From Bradyrhizobium sp. MOS002 (GTDB lineage: Bacteria > Pseudomonadota > Alphaproteobacteria > Rhizobiales > Xanthobacteraceae): DNA of 64,000 bases. A program made the position numbers and the translations under genes. This document shows, piece by piece, positions 33,476 to 41,975 of the stretch; the stretch's first letter is position 1, and each line of letters opens with the position of its first letter. The stretch lies in assembly GCF_003020115.1 (NCBI RefSeq), contig NZ_PYFX01000022.1:24919-88918 (forward strand). Reading direction: 5' to 3'. The notes under the pieces were generated by a model. The model ran no database searches and was not told the origin of the DNA. It saw only the letters and a program-made list of their open reading frames with translations.

Positions 33476-34294
33476 TCACGTCCCCGGCTTCTCCACATCC
33501 CACTCGTTGCGGAATACGTGACCATCCGTGTCCTTGGCTTCCGCGCGGAAACGCCTGGCGCCATTGGACACATAGGTGAAGCGCAGGTTGGGATCTTCCG
33601 AGATCGAGATGCCGCCTTCCATCGAAAGCACGGGGCTGTCGTCCTGCGTCAGCTTGAGCTGGTTGACGAAGAAGGCGGGAATGTAGAGCTGCGTGACCTG
33701 GTCCATCTGCAGCCCCGAATTGTTGGGATGGCCGATCATGATCTGCGCCTCCCGCATCCGGCTCGCCGGGGCCTCCTCGCGCGCGAATTGCCGGTAGCGC
33801 ATCTGGCCGAGCCGGTTCTGGGCTTCCTCGGCATTCTTTCCCGCCGGCGCCGAGCAGCCGCCGGAGGCCTTTACATAGACCTTCGAGACGTAGAGCTGGC
33901 CGTCGCTGAGCTCGGCCACCGCATGGACGTCGGTGTAGTTGTTGACACGCACGCGCGTCGAGATTTCGGTGACGTTGGCATCCGGTCCGAGTTCGAACTT
34001 CGCCGCCATCGGCGCCGGGTTACGATCGATCACCAGCGTGATCGAACGGATGCGGCGGGCATCGCCGGGCGAGAGCCTGCTGCGCAGGGTCACGGGCACG
34101 ATGGCCGCGTCCTCGGCGCGATACGGCATCTCGATGCCAATGACATTGCCGCCGTCATTCATCGGACGGTTGCTGAAGATGTCCTGCACCAGGCCCGGCC
34201 AGGGATCATAAGCCTCATCAGCCTGCGCCGGCACGGCGAATGCAATGCCGAGGAGCAGGGCGATCAGGGGTAGTCGGCGCGTGCATCCCGTCAT
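33476..34294 (-). CDS. Quinoprotein dehydrogenase-associated SoxYZ-like carrier protein
   Basis: 272 residues from ATG 34294, which has GGGA at good spacing (another ATG at 34300 is too near). Signal peptide to about residue 25. A SoxY-like half (residues ~28-160) ends in the swinging-arm motif SGGCSAP with Cys147, and a SoxZ-like half (~190-272) follows, both fused in one chain. In sulfur oxidation the SoxY Cys carries intermediates; fused forms like this one are known next to PQQ dehydrogenases, with unproven function. A metallohydrolase gene lies just upstream. Confidence 0.85.
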   Translation of the reverse strand: MTGCTRRLPLIALLLGIAFAVPAQADEAYDPWPGLVQDIFSNRPMNDGGNVIGIEMPYRAEDAAIVPVTLRSRLSPGDARRIRSITLVIDRNPAPMAAKFELGPDANVTEISTRVRVNNYTDVHAVAELSDGQLYVSKVYVKASGGCSAPAGKNAEEAQNRLGQMRYRQFAREEAPASRMREAQIMIGHPNNSGLQMDQVTQLYIPAFFVNQLKLTQDDSPVLSMEGGISISEDPNLRFTYVSNGARRFRAEAKDTDGHVFRNEWDVEKPGT

Positions 34295-34344
34295 GGTCAT
34301 GGTCCCGCGGACGAAGCAACGTTTCGCGCATCGTAGCGCGTCCG

Positions 34345-35271
34345 CTACTCCCATTCAATTTCCGAAAATGCTGCGGTTGCGTTGCGGGCGTTGTAGTCGT
34401 CGAACAGCTCCCACTGCGGCCGTTCGAAGGCGGCGGCCTTCTCTGCGGCGGTTCGGATCGGTTCGCCCTTCTTGTTCGACGCCCGGACGTCTGCCAGCAG
34501 TGCCATCAGGTAGCGCCGTTCATCGGTCAGCGCCGCAGGCCACTCGCTCACGGGCCCGTGACCGGGAACGACGCGCTGCGCCGGAATGCTCTCGAGTTCC
34601 CCGAGGGTGCCGAGCCAGCCGCGAATGCTGCCGTCCATCACCGGAATATGGCGGAGGAAGACGAGGTCGCCACTGAACAGCGTCGTCGTCATCTCATCGA
34701 ACACGGTCAAATCATTGTCGCTGTGCCCGGCCGGCCAGGCCCGCAAGGTCAGGCGGCGCGAGCCGAGATCGAGCGTCAGGGTGTCCGTGACAAGCATTGT
34801 GGGGGGCACGATCTTCACGGGAGAGATCAATTCGTCGCCCATGATGCGTCTAAAATTGTCGAGATAGTACGGCCCGCGCGCAGCCAGCGCCCGCGGCAGC
34901 CTGCTGTGACCGACGAAAATGGTGTCCCCGGCGGCGAAGGCCGCATTGCCGAAAACATGGTCGGGATGGCCGTGGGTATTGATGACGTAGCGGATCGGCT
35001 TGCTGGTCCGGGCCCGCACCGCCGCCAGCAGCGCCTCGCCCTCGCGAACGCTGCCGCCGGTATCGATCACAGCTACCGCATCATCGCCCACGATGAAGCC
35101 GACATTGGCGATGTCGCCCTCGTTCTCGCGGGTCATCAGGGCGATGGTCCCGGAGTGTACGAAGATTCCCGGCGCGACTTCGCTCACAGGCAATTCGGTC
35201 GCCGCGGCGCATGCTAGCGTCGTTGTCACCAGCAGGGACAAGGCTGCGATCACGAGAGCGATGCGAGACAC
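34345..35271 (-). CDS. Quinoprotein relay system metallo-beta-lactamase-fold hydrolase
   Basis: 308 residues. Signal peptide to about residue 23. Metal-binding motif H100-x-H102-x-D104-H105 in NTHGHPDHVFGN, then GHSDNDLTVF, LFSGDLVFLRHIPVMDG and VPGHGPVS complete the MBL dinuclear-zinc set. Family members related to SoxH occur with quinoprotein dehydrogenases and SoxYZ fusions, as here; a hydrolytic step on a SoxYZ-bound or sulfur-containing adduct has been suggested for the family. Upstream in one unit with the SoxYZ fusion, and divergent from the XoxJ-like gene. Confidence 0.85.
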   Translation of the reverse strand: MSRIALVIAALSLLVTTTLACAAATELPVSEVAPGIFVHSGTIALMTRENEGDIANVGFIVGDDAVAVIDTGGSVREGEALLAAVRARTSKPIRYVINTHGHPDHVFGNAAFAAGDTIFVGHSRLPRALAARGPYYLDNFRRIMGDELISPVKIVPPTMLVTDTLTLDLGSRRLTLRAWPAGHSDNDLTVFDEMTTTLFSGDLVFLRHIPVMDGSIRGWLGTLGELESIPAQRVVPGHGPVSEWPAALTDERRYLMALLADVRASNKKGEPIRTAAEKAAAFERPQWELFDDYNARNATAAFSEIEWE

Positions 35272-35401
35272 TTTTCCGCCTCAGTTCAAAGGGTTGTATG
35301 CATTGCACTGCAACAAAGAAAAGCCAGCCACACAGTCTGGCAAGACATGGCGCGTCATGCGTTGCATGGCTAGCATTCAAACAAGCCTAGGAGGAAGCGC
35401 G

Positions 35402-36283
35402 ATGACGGAGGCCGGACGACATCGTCGCTGGTTGTTTTCACTGAGTATCCTGGTTGCGTCTTGCATGTTGGGCGACGGCGCCATCGCGCAGACCAACGAG
35501 ACGGGTGACCTCTCGTTCGAACTGGTCGACCCCAAGGTGCTGCGCGTCTGTTCCGACCCGCGCAATCTGCCGTTCTCGAACGAGAAGGGCGAGGGGTTCG
35601 AGAACAAGCTTGCCGAGCTGTTTGCGGACAAGCTCCAGAAGAAGCTCGACTACGTCTTTTTTCCGCAAGCCACCGGCTTCGTGCGCATGACGCTCGGCTC
35701 GCATCGCTGCGACGTCATCATGGGCTTCCCCCAGGGCGACGACCTCGTGCAAGGCACCAATCCCTATTACCGCACGAGCTATGCCCTGGTCGCGAAAGCA
35801 GGCAGCGGGCTGGATGAGGTCGACACGCTCGAGGATACCAGGCTGAAGGGCAAGCATGTCGGCATCGTCGCCGGCACGCCGCCTGCGACCAACATGGCCA
35901 TCGCGGGACTGATGGGCGATGCAAAGCCTTATCCGCTGATGATCGACACGCGATACGACAATTCGGCGCAGGCAATGATCAATGATCTCACGGCGGGCAC
36001 GATCGACGCCGGCGTGCTGTGGGGGCCGATGGCGGGGTTCTACGCGAAAAAGGCGGGCTCGCTTCATGTCACGCCGCTGGTGAAGGAAACCACCGGGCCA
36101 AAACTGGTCTATCGCATCGGCATGGGCGTGCGTGGCGCCGACCAGAACTGGAAGCGGCAGCTCAACAAGTTGATCCACGAGAACCAGGGCGAGATCAACA
36201 AGATCCTGCTCGACTTCGGCGTGCCGCTGCTGGACGAGAACGATCGGCCGCTCGGCGCGGAGACGGCCAAAAAGACACCATGA
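35402..36283 (+). CDS. xoxJ: Quinoprotein dehydrogenase-associated substrate-binding protein (XoxJ family)
   Basis: 293 residues from ATG 35402 with AGGAGGAAG upstream. Signal peptide to about residue 30. The mature part starts LRVCSDPRNLPFSNEKGEGFENKLAELFADKLQKKLDYVFFPQATGFVRMTLGSHRCDVIMG, the pattern of the quinoprotein-associated family that includes XoxJ/MoxJ. Two Cys (in VCSD and HRCDV) are conserved in the family. It is thought to help activate the methanol dehydrogenase. Here it is 15 kb from xoxF and paired with a Cys-x3-Cys-Trp protein 10 bp downstream. Confidence 0.88.
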   Translation: MTEAGRHRRWLFSLSILVASCMLGDGAIAQTNETGDLSFELVDPKVLRVCSDPRNLPFSNEKGEGFENKLAELFADKLQKKLDYVFFPQATGFVRMTLGSHRCDVIMGFPQGDDLVQGTNPYYRTSYALVAKAGSGLDEVDTLEDTRLKGKHVGIVAGTPPATNMAIAGLMGDAKPYPLMIDTRYDNSAQAMINDLTAGTIDAGVLWGPMAGFYAKKAGSLHVTPLVKETTGPKLVYRIGMGVRGADQNWKRQLNKLIHENQGEINKILLDFGVPLLDENDRPLGAETAKKTP

Positions 36284-36293
36284 GGCAGACGCC

Positions 36294-36851
36294 ATGAGGC
36301 GGCACCTTGCCGTTGCGATGGTCGCCGCCGCGCTGGTGGCGCCGGTCGTTGCGCAGCAGCAGGAGCCGTTCGAGCCCGAGGGTTATCGCACCGACAATTA
36401 CCGCGCGCCTGTGCCGGCGACGCTCGGCGGCGCGCGCGTGCTGTCGACGTCAGAAGCCGAGGCGATCTGGCACGCGAAGAGCGGCGCCTTCATCGACGTG
36501 CTGCCGCGCGCGCCGAAGCCGAAGAACCTTCCCGCGGGTACCGTCTGGCGCGAGGCGCCGCGCAAAAATATTCCGGGCAGCATCTGGCTGCCGGATACCG
36601 GCTACGGCACGCTGCCGCCCGCCATGGACGACTATTTCCAGCGCGGACTCGCACGTGCATCTCATGGCGACAAGGCCGCGCTGCTGGTGATCTATTGCCT
36701 GGCCGATTGCTGGATGTCCTGGAACGCCGCCAAGCGCGCGCTCGCGTATGGCTACTCCAGCGTCACCTGGTATCCCGCTGGCACCGACGGCTGGGAGCGT
36801 GCAAAGCTTCCCACAGAGGAGGCGCAGCCCGAGCCGCGGCCGGAGCATTAG
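36294..36851 (+). CDS. PQQ-associated Cys-Trp motif protein (rhodanese-like)
   Basis: 185 residues. Signal peptide to about residue 20. A rhodanese-like body with FIDVLPRAPKPKNLPAGTVWREAPRKNIPGSIWLPDTGYG, then IYCLADCWMSWNAAKRALAYGY, in which C135-x3-C139-W140 takes the place of the rhodanese active loop. This is the 'PQQ-dependent catabolism-associated' Cys-motif family. Role is unproven: sulfur transfer or thiol redox in the periplasm would suit the SoxYZ carrier and hydrolase nearby. Its start is 10 bp after the XoxJ-like gene. Confidence 0.87.
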   Translation: MRRHLAVAMVAAALVAPVVAQQQEPFEPEGYRTDNYRAPVPATLGGARVLSTSEAEAIWHAKSGAFIDVLPRAPKPKNLPAGTVWREAPRKNIPGSIWLPDTGYGTLPPAMDDYFQRGLARASHGDKAALLVIYCLADCWMSWNAAKRALAYGYSSVTWYPAGTDGWERAKLPTEEAQPEPRPEH

Positions 36852-36868
36852 GCAAAAGATCGTCATGC

Positions 36869-36940
36869 TCGGGCTTGTCCCGGGCATCCACGTTCTTGGT
36901 GCCGCGTGGCTATTGCGTGGATGGCCGGGACAAGCCCGGC
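36869..36940. repeat. Large palindromic intergenic repeat
   Basis: GGGCTTGTCCCGGGCATCCACG (about 36871-36892) is mirrored by CGTGGATGGCCGGGACAAGCCC (about 36916-36937) across a 23-bp spacer. Palindromes with this exact core are dispersed through Bradyrhizobium genomes. It may also act as an mRNA 3' end structure for the preceding gene. Confidence 0.7.
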
Positions 36941-36979
36941 CAAGACGCTGTGTCGCACGTGGGAAGAGCGAGGAAAAGC

Positions 36980-37279
36980 CTACTGCTTCTGCAACTTCGT
37001 CAGCGTGCCCGTGCCGTTATTGTCGGTCGCCGAGTAGCTCACTTTGTCGCCGGCGTGGACGGCATCGAGCATCGCGGCATCCTTGGTCTTGTACTCCTGG
37101 AGCGCGCCGGCGCCGCCCGCGCTGCCGCCGACTGTGCCCTTCTGCGTCTGCTGGATCGAAATCGTGCTGTTGAGCCGATCTATCCGGGTGACCATTCCGG
37201 TCAAGTCGTCAGCGAATGCGCTGCTTGCGAGCATGCTGATGGCCGCAGCGCCTGCGAGGATGAATTTCGTGGTTCCCAT
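36980..37279 (-). CDS. Small periplasmic protein, OB-like, DUF1344/CusF-like
   Basis: 99 residues from ATG 37279 (GGGAGG upstream). Signal peptide to about residue 23 (SSAFADD). Mature part: LTGMVTRIDRLNSTISIQQTQKG, a Gly-rich insertion, then AMLDAVHAGDKVSYSATDNNGTGTLTKLQ, the beta-barrel layout of small CusF/DUF1344 proteins. The Trp and Met copper ligands of CusF are not present, so copper binding is unlikely on this evidence. It lies downstream of the PQQ-ABC operon on the same strand, 136 bp away. Confidence 0.65.
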   Translation of the reverse strand: MGTTKFILAGAAAISMLASSAFADDLTGMVTRIDRLNSTISIQQTQKGTVGGSAGGAGALQEYKTKDAAMLDAVHAGDKVSYSATDNNGTGTLTKLQKQ

Positions 37280-37415
37280 CGAGGCCTCCCGATGCCTTGG
37301 ATTACCTATCGACAAGACATCCTAACCCGGTTTGGTTCCGCCATATAGCGCGGCGACAGTTAATGATGGCAATGGAGGCGCGGGAACCTGCCGCAAGCGG
37401 TCAATGAGGCTGACG

Positions 37416-38030
37416 CTATTCCATTTCCTGCTGGATCACGCGTCCGAGCGCGAACAGGCGCTGGTCGATCATGGTGGGAACCTCGCAAACGAACCGCACC
37501 ACCTTGTAGCGGTCCTCGAAAATGCGGGTCTTCCAGATCAGCTCGTTGCTGAGCGCCTCGACCTTGGCCTCGTCGCGCGGCGTGGCGCCCTGGAGCGCCT
37601 GGAGCTGGACACTCTCCTCGCGAATCTTGTCGGCGGCTTCGCGCTGCTTGCGGCTGACGCGTTCCAGCCCGCCCATGACCTGCGAGCGCTGAGCGTTGAG
37701 CGTGTCGAACAGGCCTGCGAACAGCAGTTTCGCATGCGCGGTCTTGTCGGCCGCGGAGCCCGCCAGAAACTCCTTCACCAGCTTCTCCGCCTCGTCCAGC
37801 GGCGTCTTGCGCGCCGACAGTTTGGCGACCAGCGCGCTGACTTTGGCGTCGTCCTTCCATTTGTTCTGCACGTCCTCGAGTGAAGGACCAGCCCATACGG
37901 CGGCGAGCGAAATTTCCGGCACTTTTGCCTGCGTGCAGGGCCAATCCGGATAGCGCGGATCGGCCGCGTGTGCCGCCGTGCTCGCGGCTGCAAGCATCAG
38001 GGCGGACATGGCCAGAATCCGAACCGTCAT
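37416..38030 (-). CDS. Exported helical protein, last gene of the PQQ-associated ABC operon
   Basis: 204 residues (GGGAGG before ATG 38030, which overlaps the permease stop as ATGA). Signal peptide to about residue 22 (TAAHAAD). Then RYPDWPCTQAKVPEISLAAVWAGPS and a long helical region rich in Lys, Glu and Ala, likely coiled-coil, between about residues 60 and 170. Two Cys, one in DWPCTQ and one in RFVCEVP. No known domain. Translational coupling indicates that it is part of the transport or sensing function of the operon. Confidence 0.78.
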   Translation of the reverse strand: MTVRILAMSALMLAAASTAAHAADPRYPDWPCTQAKVPEISLAAVWAGPSLEDVQNKWKDDAKVSALVAKLSARKTPLDEAEKLVKEFLAGSAADKTAHAKLLFAGLFDTLNAQRSQVMGGLERVSRKQREAADKIREESVQLQALQGATPRDEAKVEALSNELIWKTRIFEDRYKVVRFVCEVPTMIDQRLFALGRVIQQEME

Positions 38031-38875
38031 CCTTCGCCTCCCGCAGGGCCCCGTCGCGCCAGCCCGCGCGAGGGATCATAGGCATAGATCGCGCCGATCA
38101 TGAAGACGATTGTGCAGGTCGCGACCACCGCCAGCGAGATCCAGTTGATTTGCCCGTAGAATGCAAAGCGTATCAGCTCGACCGCATGGGTGAACGGATT
38201 GGCCTCGCAGAGATAATAGAGATAGGGGCTGCCCTCCTGCACCCGCCAGAGCGGGTAGAGCGCCGATGAAGCGAAGAACATCGGGAAAATGACAAAATTC
38301 ATCACGCCGGCAAAGTTCTCCAGCTGCTTGATGCCGGAGGAGATCAGCATGCCGAGCGAGCCCAGCATCAGTCCGGACAGGATCAGTGCCGGCAGCACGG
38401 TGAGATAGCCGATCGGAGGAGGCGTGATGTCCCAGAACCAGGCGATCAGCAGGAACGCGTAGACCTGGAGCAGCGACACCGCGGTGCCCGCGAGCAGCTT
38501 GCTGAACAGCAGGTAGCCGCGCGGCAGTGGGCTTACCAGCAGCGTGCGCATGTTGCCCATCTCGCGGTCATAGACCATCGAGAGCGAGGACTGCATGCCG
38601 TTGAAGAGCTGGATCATCGCCATCAGCCCGGGCGCGATGAAGACCTCGTAGAGGATGTAGGTCTCGTAGGGCGGGATGATGGAGATGCCGAGCACCTGGC
38701 GGAAGCCGGCGGCGAAGATGAACAGCCACACCAGCGGCCGCACCAGCGCCGAGACGAAACGCTCGCGTTGGTGCAGGAAGCGCAGTCCCTCTCGCCAGAC
38801 GATGCCCGTGAGGCAGGTCATGTATTCGGCGGCCGAGAAGCCGCGCGGCGCCTCGCGCGTGGTGATGCTGCTCAT
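38027..38875 (-). CDS. PQQ-dependent alcohol dehydrogenase-associated ABC transporter permease (ABC-2 type, LutF/PedC-like)
   Basis: 282 residues with six membrane segments. The ABC-2 fold is visible: long N-terminal amphipathic part, YDREMGNMRTLLVSPLPRGYLLFSKLLAG as the coupling loop, and the TCEANPF-like YLCEANPFTHAVELIRFAFYG near the end. Both ends overlap the neighbouring genes as ATGA. It belongs to the permease family tied to PQQ alcohol dehydrogenase systems; in Methylobacterium a related system (Lut) takes part in lanthanide uptake. ABC-2 permeases usually export, which makes the direction of transport an open question. Confidence 0.87.
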   Translation of the reverse strand: MSSITTREAPRGFSAAEYMTCLTGIVWREGLRFLHQRERFVSALVRPLVWLFIFAAGFRQVLGISIIPPYETYILYEVFIAPGLMAMIQLFNGMQSSLSMVYDREMGNMRTLLVSPLPRGYLLFSKLLAGTAVSLLQVYAFLLIAWFWDITPPPIGYLTVLPALILSGLMLGSLGMLISSGIKQLENFAGVMNFVIFPMFFASSALYPLWRVQEGSPYLYYLCEANPFTHAVELIRFAFYGQINWISLAVVATCTIVFMIGAIYAYDPSRGLARRGPAGGEG

Positions 38876-39678
38876 GCGCCGCCACCCGGCAGGGTCTGCG
38901 CGCCGGTCAGGCGCATGAAGGCAGTGTTGACGTCCTGCGCGCCGGCTTCCGCGACGACGCGGCTCATCGGCCCCTGCGCCAGCACCTTGCCCTGGTGCAG
39001 CACCACGAGATCGTCACCGGCCACGATCTCGTCGAACAGATGCGTGGCCCAGAGCACGCCGATACCTTGCTCGCTCACGAGCTGGCGCACGTGGCTGATG
39101 ATGTCGGCGCGCGCCTTGACGTCGAGGCCGACGGTCGGCTCGTCCAGCAAAAGCAGGCGCGGCCGGTGCAGCAGCGCCCGGGCGATCTCCAGCCGCCGCA
39201 TCTGCCCGCCCGAGAGATCGCGCACCTTGCTGCCGCCGCGCTCGGTGAGCCCGATGCGATCGAGCAGCTCGGCGGATCGTGCGCGCGCCTCGCCGCGGCT
39301 GATGCCGTGGAGCGCGGCGTGATAGAGCAGGTTCTGCGTCAGCGACAGATCGAGATCGAGCGTGCGCGGCTGGAACACGACGCCGAGCAGCCGCAGCGCT
39401 TCGCCGGGGCTTTTGCTGATGTCATGGCCGAAAATGCCGACGCGGCCGGACTGGATGCCGAACAGCCGCGTGATCAGCGAGAACAGCGTGCTCTTGCCCG
39501 CGCCGTTGAGGCCGAGCAGGGCCGTGAAGCTCGCGGGCTGCACGTTGAAGGACACCTCCATCAGCGCGCGGCGCTCGCCATAGGCGTGGCTGACGCCGTC
39601 GATCGACAGCGCCGGCACCGCCGCCGGATCGGGCCGTGGCGTCTCGCGCTGTTCGGCGATGGGAGCAGGGCTGGTCAT
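38872..39678 (-). CDS. PQQ-dependent alcohol dehydrogenase-associated ABC transporter ATP-binding protein (LutE-like)
   Basis: 268 residues from ATG 39678. Walker A GLNGAGKST at about 56-64, Q-loop VVFQPRTLDLDLSLTQNLLYH, signature LSGGQMRRLEIARALLHRP, Walker B LLLLDEPTVGLD, H-loop WATHLFDEI. Drug-exporter-like ATPase class that pairs with ABC-2 permeases. Starts in an ATGA overlap with the beta-propeller gene and ends in an ATGA overlap with the permease, so the products are made together. Energises the PQQ-associated transporter. Confidence 0.9.
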   Translation of the reverse strand: MTSPAPIAEQRETPRPDPAAVPALSIDGVSHAYGERRALMEVSFNVQPASFTALLGLNGAGKSTLFSLITRLFGIQSGRVGIFGHDISKSPGEALRLLGVVFQPRTLDLDLSLTQNLLYHAALHGISRGEARARSAELLDRIGLTERGGSKVRDLSGGQMRRLEIARALLHRPRLLLLDEPTVGLDVKARADIISHVRQLVSEQGIGVLWATHLFDEIVAGDDLVVLHQGKVLAQGPMSRVVAEAGAQDVNTAFMRLTGAQTLPGGGA

Positions 39679-40655
39679 GGCGCGATCGTGATACCCCAGG
39701 GCAGTTCGCCCACCTGAATGGTCTTGATCACCTTTTGCGCGGCGACGTCGATGACGGAGACGTCGTTCGACACGCCATTGGTGGTGAGCAGAAACTTCTC
39801 GTCGGGCGTGAATGCCATGTGCCAGACCCGTTGTCCGACCAGCAGATATTTCGTCACCTTGCGCGTCGCGACGTCGACCACGGCGACGCGGTTGGCGGGA
39901 CCGAGCGCGATGAAGGCGGTCTTGTCGTCCCGGGTCATGCCGATGCCAACGGGCTGGATGGCCTCTTTCCTCAACCCCGGAATCTCGAAATTGATCTTGC
40001 CGGTCACCTCGTGCTTTGCGGGATCGATGATCGAGACGGTGCCGCCGATCTCCGAGGACACCCACAATTCGGAAGCATCGTGCTTGAACTCGGCAAAGCG
40101 CGGCCGCGCGTCGACCAGCACGCTGGCGACGATCTGGCGCGACGACGTGTCGATGAAATGCGCCATGTTGGTGGTCTCGGACGTGTTGATCAGTGTCTTG
40201 CCGTCCGGGCTGATGGTCATGCCCTCGGGCTCGACGCCGACCTGGATGTCGCCAAGGCGGGCGCGCTTCTCGAGGTCGATCACGGTCACCGTGTTGTCGT
40301 TCTCGTTGGCGACATAGAGGACCTTGCCGGCGGCATCCTGGGCGAACAATTCCGGGTCGGGCCCGGAGGGCAGGCTGTCCACCACGGTTTGCGTCTTGGC
40401 GTCGATCATCTGGATGGTGTCGTCGTCGCCGACCGCGACCATCACGAACTTGCCGTCGCGCGTGAAGTCGATGCCGCGCGGGCGCTGGCCGACCTTGATG
40501 GTCTTGGTCACCGTCCAGCTGTCGGTGTCGATCACCGACACCGTGTTGCTCTTCTCGTTCGAGACATAGGCGATGAACGCATGCGCCGGCGCTGCCGCCA
40601 GCGCCAGTCCGGACAGCAACCCAACACGCCACGCGCGCAACGTCCAAGTCCTCAC
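39675..40655 (-). CDS. PQQ-associated YVTN-type beta-propeller protein
   Basis: 326 residues from a GTG at 40655 with GAGGA upstream. Signal peptide to about residue 26 (AAAPAHAF). Seven or so repeats of the YVTN propeller type: IAYVSNEKSNTVSVIDTDSW, VAVGDDDTIQMIDAKTQ, LYVANENDNTVTVIDLEKRA and so on. It is the 'PQQ-dependent catabolism-associated beta-propeller' of these operons. In Methylobacterium an exported component of the equivalent lut cluster binds lanthanides; whether this is the same protein cannot be settled from sequence. Follows the solute-binding gene by 10 bp. Confidence 0.88.
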   Translation of the reverse strand: MRTWTLRAWRVGLLSGLALAAAPAHAFIAYVSNEKSNTVSVIDTDSWTVTKTIKVGQRPRGIDFTRDGKFVMVAVGDDDTIQMIDAKTQTVVDSLPSGPDPELFAQDAAGKVLYVANENDNTVTVIDLEKRARLGDIQVGVEPEGMTISPDGKTLINTSETTNMAHFIDTSSRQIVASVLVDARPRFAEFKHDASELWVSSEIGGTVSIIDPAKHEVTGKINFEIPGLRKEAIQPVGIGMTRDDKTAFIALGPANRVAVVDVATRKVTKYLLVGQRVWHMAFTPDEKFLLTTNGVSNDVSVIDVAAQKVIKTIQVGELPWGITIAP

Positions 40656-40665
40656 TTTAATGTCC

Positions 40666-41847
40666 TCACTTCAGCTTGCATTTGCTCTCCGGGCGGTCAT
40701 AGCCGAGCGTATCGAGCTCGGAGACCTGGTGCAGAAAACCTTCCTGCGGCGACACCGACACCACCATGCGGCCGTCGACCAGCAGGATCGGCTGGCGCAG
40801 CTGCAGGTTCCAGTCGCGCAAGGTCAGCTTTGTGCCCTTGAAGGCGGCGACCGAGAAATCCGGACCCTTGATGAAATCGGTGACCTTCTTGACGTCGCCG
40901 GAATTGGTGCGCGAGGTGGCCTCGCCGATCATGCGCACCGCGGTCCAGACCTGCATGTCGAGCGCGGTCATCCGCCGAGCGTTCAGCTTGACGAAGCGGT
41001 TCTGCATCTGGATCGCGCCCCACTGGTCTTGCGCTGCGTCCCAGCTCCGCGGCACCAGGCCGGCAGAGCCCGCGACAGGCCGCGGATCCCAGGTGCGATA
41101 GGGCAGGTACGCGCCGAACACTTCGCTCTCGTCAGCGGCGACCAGCACGTCATAGGCCGGTGCCTGTTGCGTGAACACCGGCATCTGGCGCTGGATCAGC
41201 GTCACGCCCGAGTCCGTGCGGCGCGCGCCGCCTTTGTCCTCGAAGCTGCGCTCCTGCACGATCTTGGCGCCGAACCGCGTCGCGGTGCGCCGGAGCGCAT
41301 CGGCGAACAGTTTGTCCTCGTCATGCGAGCCGACCACGAGCAGCCAGCGCTTCCACTGCTTCCAGACCAGATATTGGCCGAGCGCATCGGCCAGCATTGC
41401 GCGCGTCGGCGCGGTGTGGACGACGTTGGCGCGGCAATCGGCCTCGCGCAGCCGCTCGTCGATCGCGCCCGCGTTGAACAGCAACGTGCCGCGCTCGCGC
41501 AGGGCGTCTGCGACCTTCAGCAGCGCGTCGGCCGGCAGGTCGGCGATGATAAAGCCGTTGCGTGCGGCGAGGTCGGTCGCGGCCTGCACGGCATCCTCGC
41601 CCTCCTTGATCCGGCGCTCCTCGAGCGCAAAACGCTGGTGGAGGAATTTGCCGGTGGTGTTGTTGTCCTCGATGGCGAGGCGCGCGCCGGCGACGCCGTC
41701 ATTCTCCGCGGGCTGCTCGACCAGCGACAGCGTCGATCTGGTGCCGGCGACGCCGAGATAGCCGACGCCGATCATGACAGGGTCGGCCGCGAGCGCGCTC
41801 GTCGCAGCAAAACCCAGGCCGATCAGGCCGACCAACCATCGGATCAT
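40666..41847 (-). CDS. PQQ-dependent alcohol dehydrogenase-associated ABC substrate-binding protein (LutA-like)
   Basis: 393 residues from ATG 41847 with GGAGGAAAC upstream. Signal peptide to about residue 20. The mature chain has a branched-chain amino acid (LivJ-like) type fold: MIGVGYLGVAGTR...GVAGARLAIEDNNTTGKFL, a long QKW-rich second lobe, and a C-terminal Cys (SKCKLK). First gene of a five-gene unit with propeller, ATPase, permease and a helical exported protein, and the probable periplasmic receptor of the system. A related protein, LutA, binds lanthanides in methylotrophs; the ligand here is not proven. Confidence 0.88.
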   Translation of the reverse strand: MIRWLVGLIGLGFAATSALAADPVMIGVGYLGVAGTRSTLSLVEQPAENDGVAGARLAIEDNNTTGKFLHQRFALEERRIKEGEDAVQAATDLAARNGFIIADLPADALLKVADALRERGTLLFNAGAIDERLREADCRANVVHTAPTRAMLADALGQYLVWKQWKRWLLVVGSHDEDKLFADALRRTATRFGAKIVQERSFEDKGGARRTDSGVTLIQRQMPVFTQQAPAYDVLVAADESEVFGAYLPYRTWDPRPVAGSAGLVPRSWDAAQDQWGAIQMQNRFVKLNARRMTALDMQVWTAVRMIGEATSRTNSGDVKKVTDFIKGPDFSVAAFKGTKLTLRDWNLQLRQPILLVDGRMVVSVSPQEGFLHQVSELDTLGYDRPESKCKLK

Positions 41848-41975
41848 GTTTCCTCCAGATGTTCTCCCCGGCTTGACCGCCGATGGAGAATTGTCTCTGC
41901 TAAAGCATGACCGATTTGTCAGGGCATGCAACCCCGCATTTTGTCCTCGCGCGTGCGAGGCATGGAATCACGATC

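Noticed and set aside
34345..35271. Beta-lactamase (antibiotic resistance) reading of the metallo-hydrolase
   Set aside because: The MBL fold is shared by many hydrolases; the context (SoxYZ fusion, XoxJ) fits the quinoprotein relay family and not a resistance gene.
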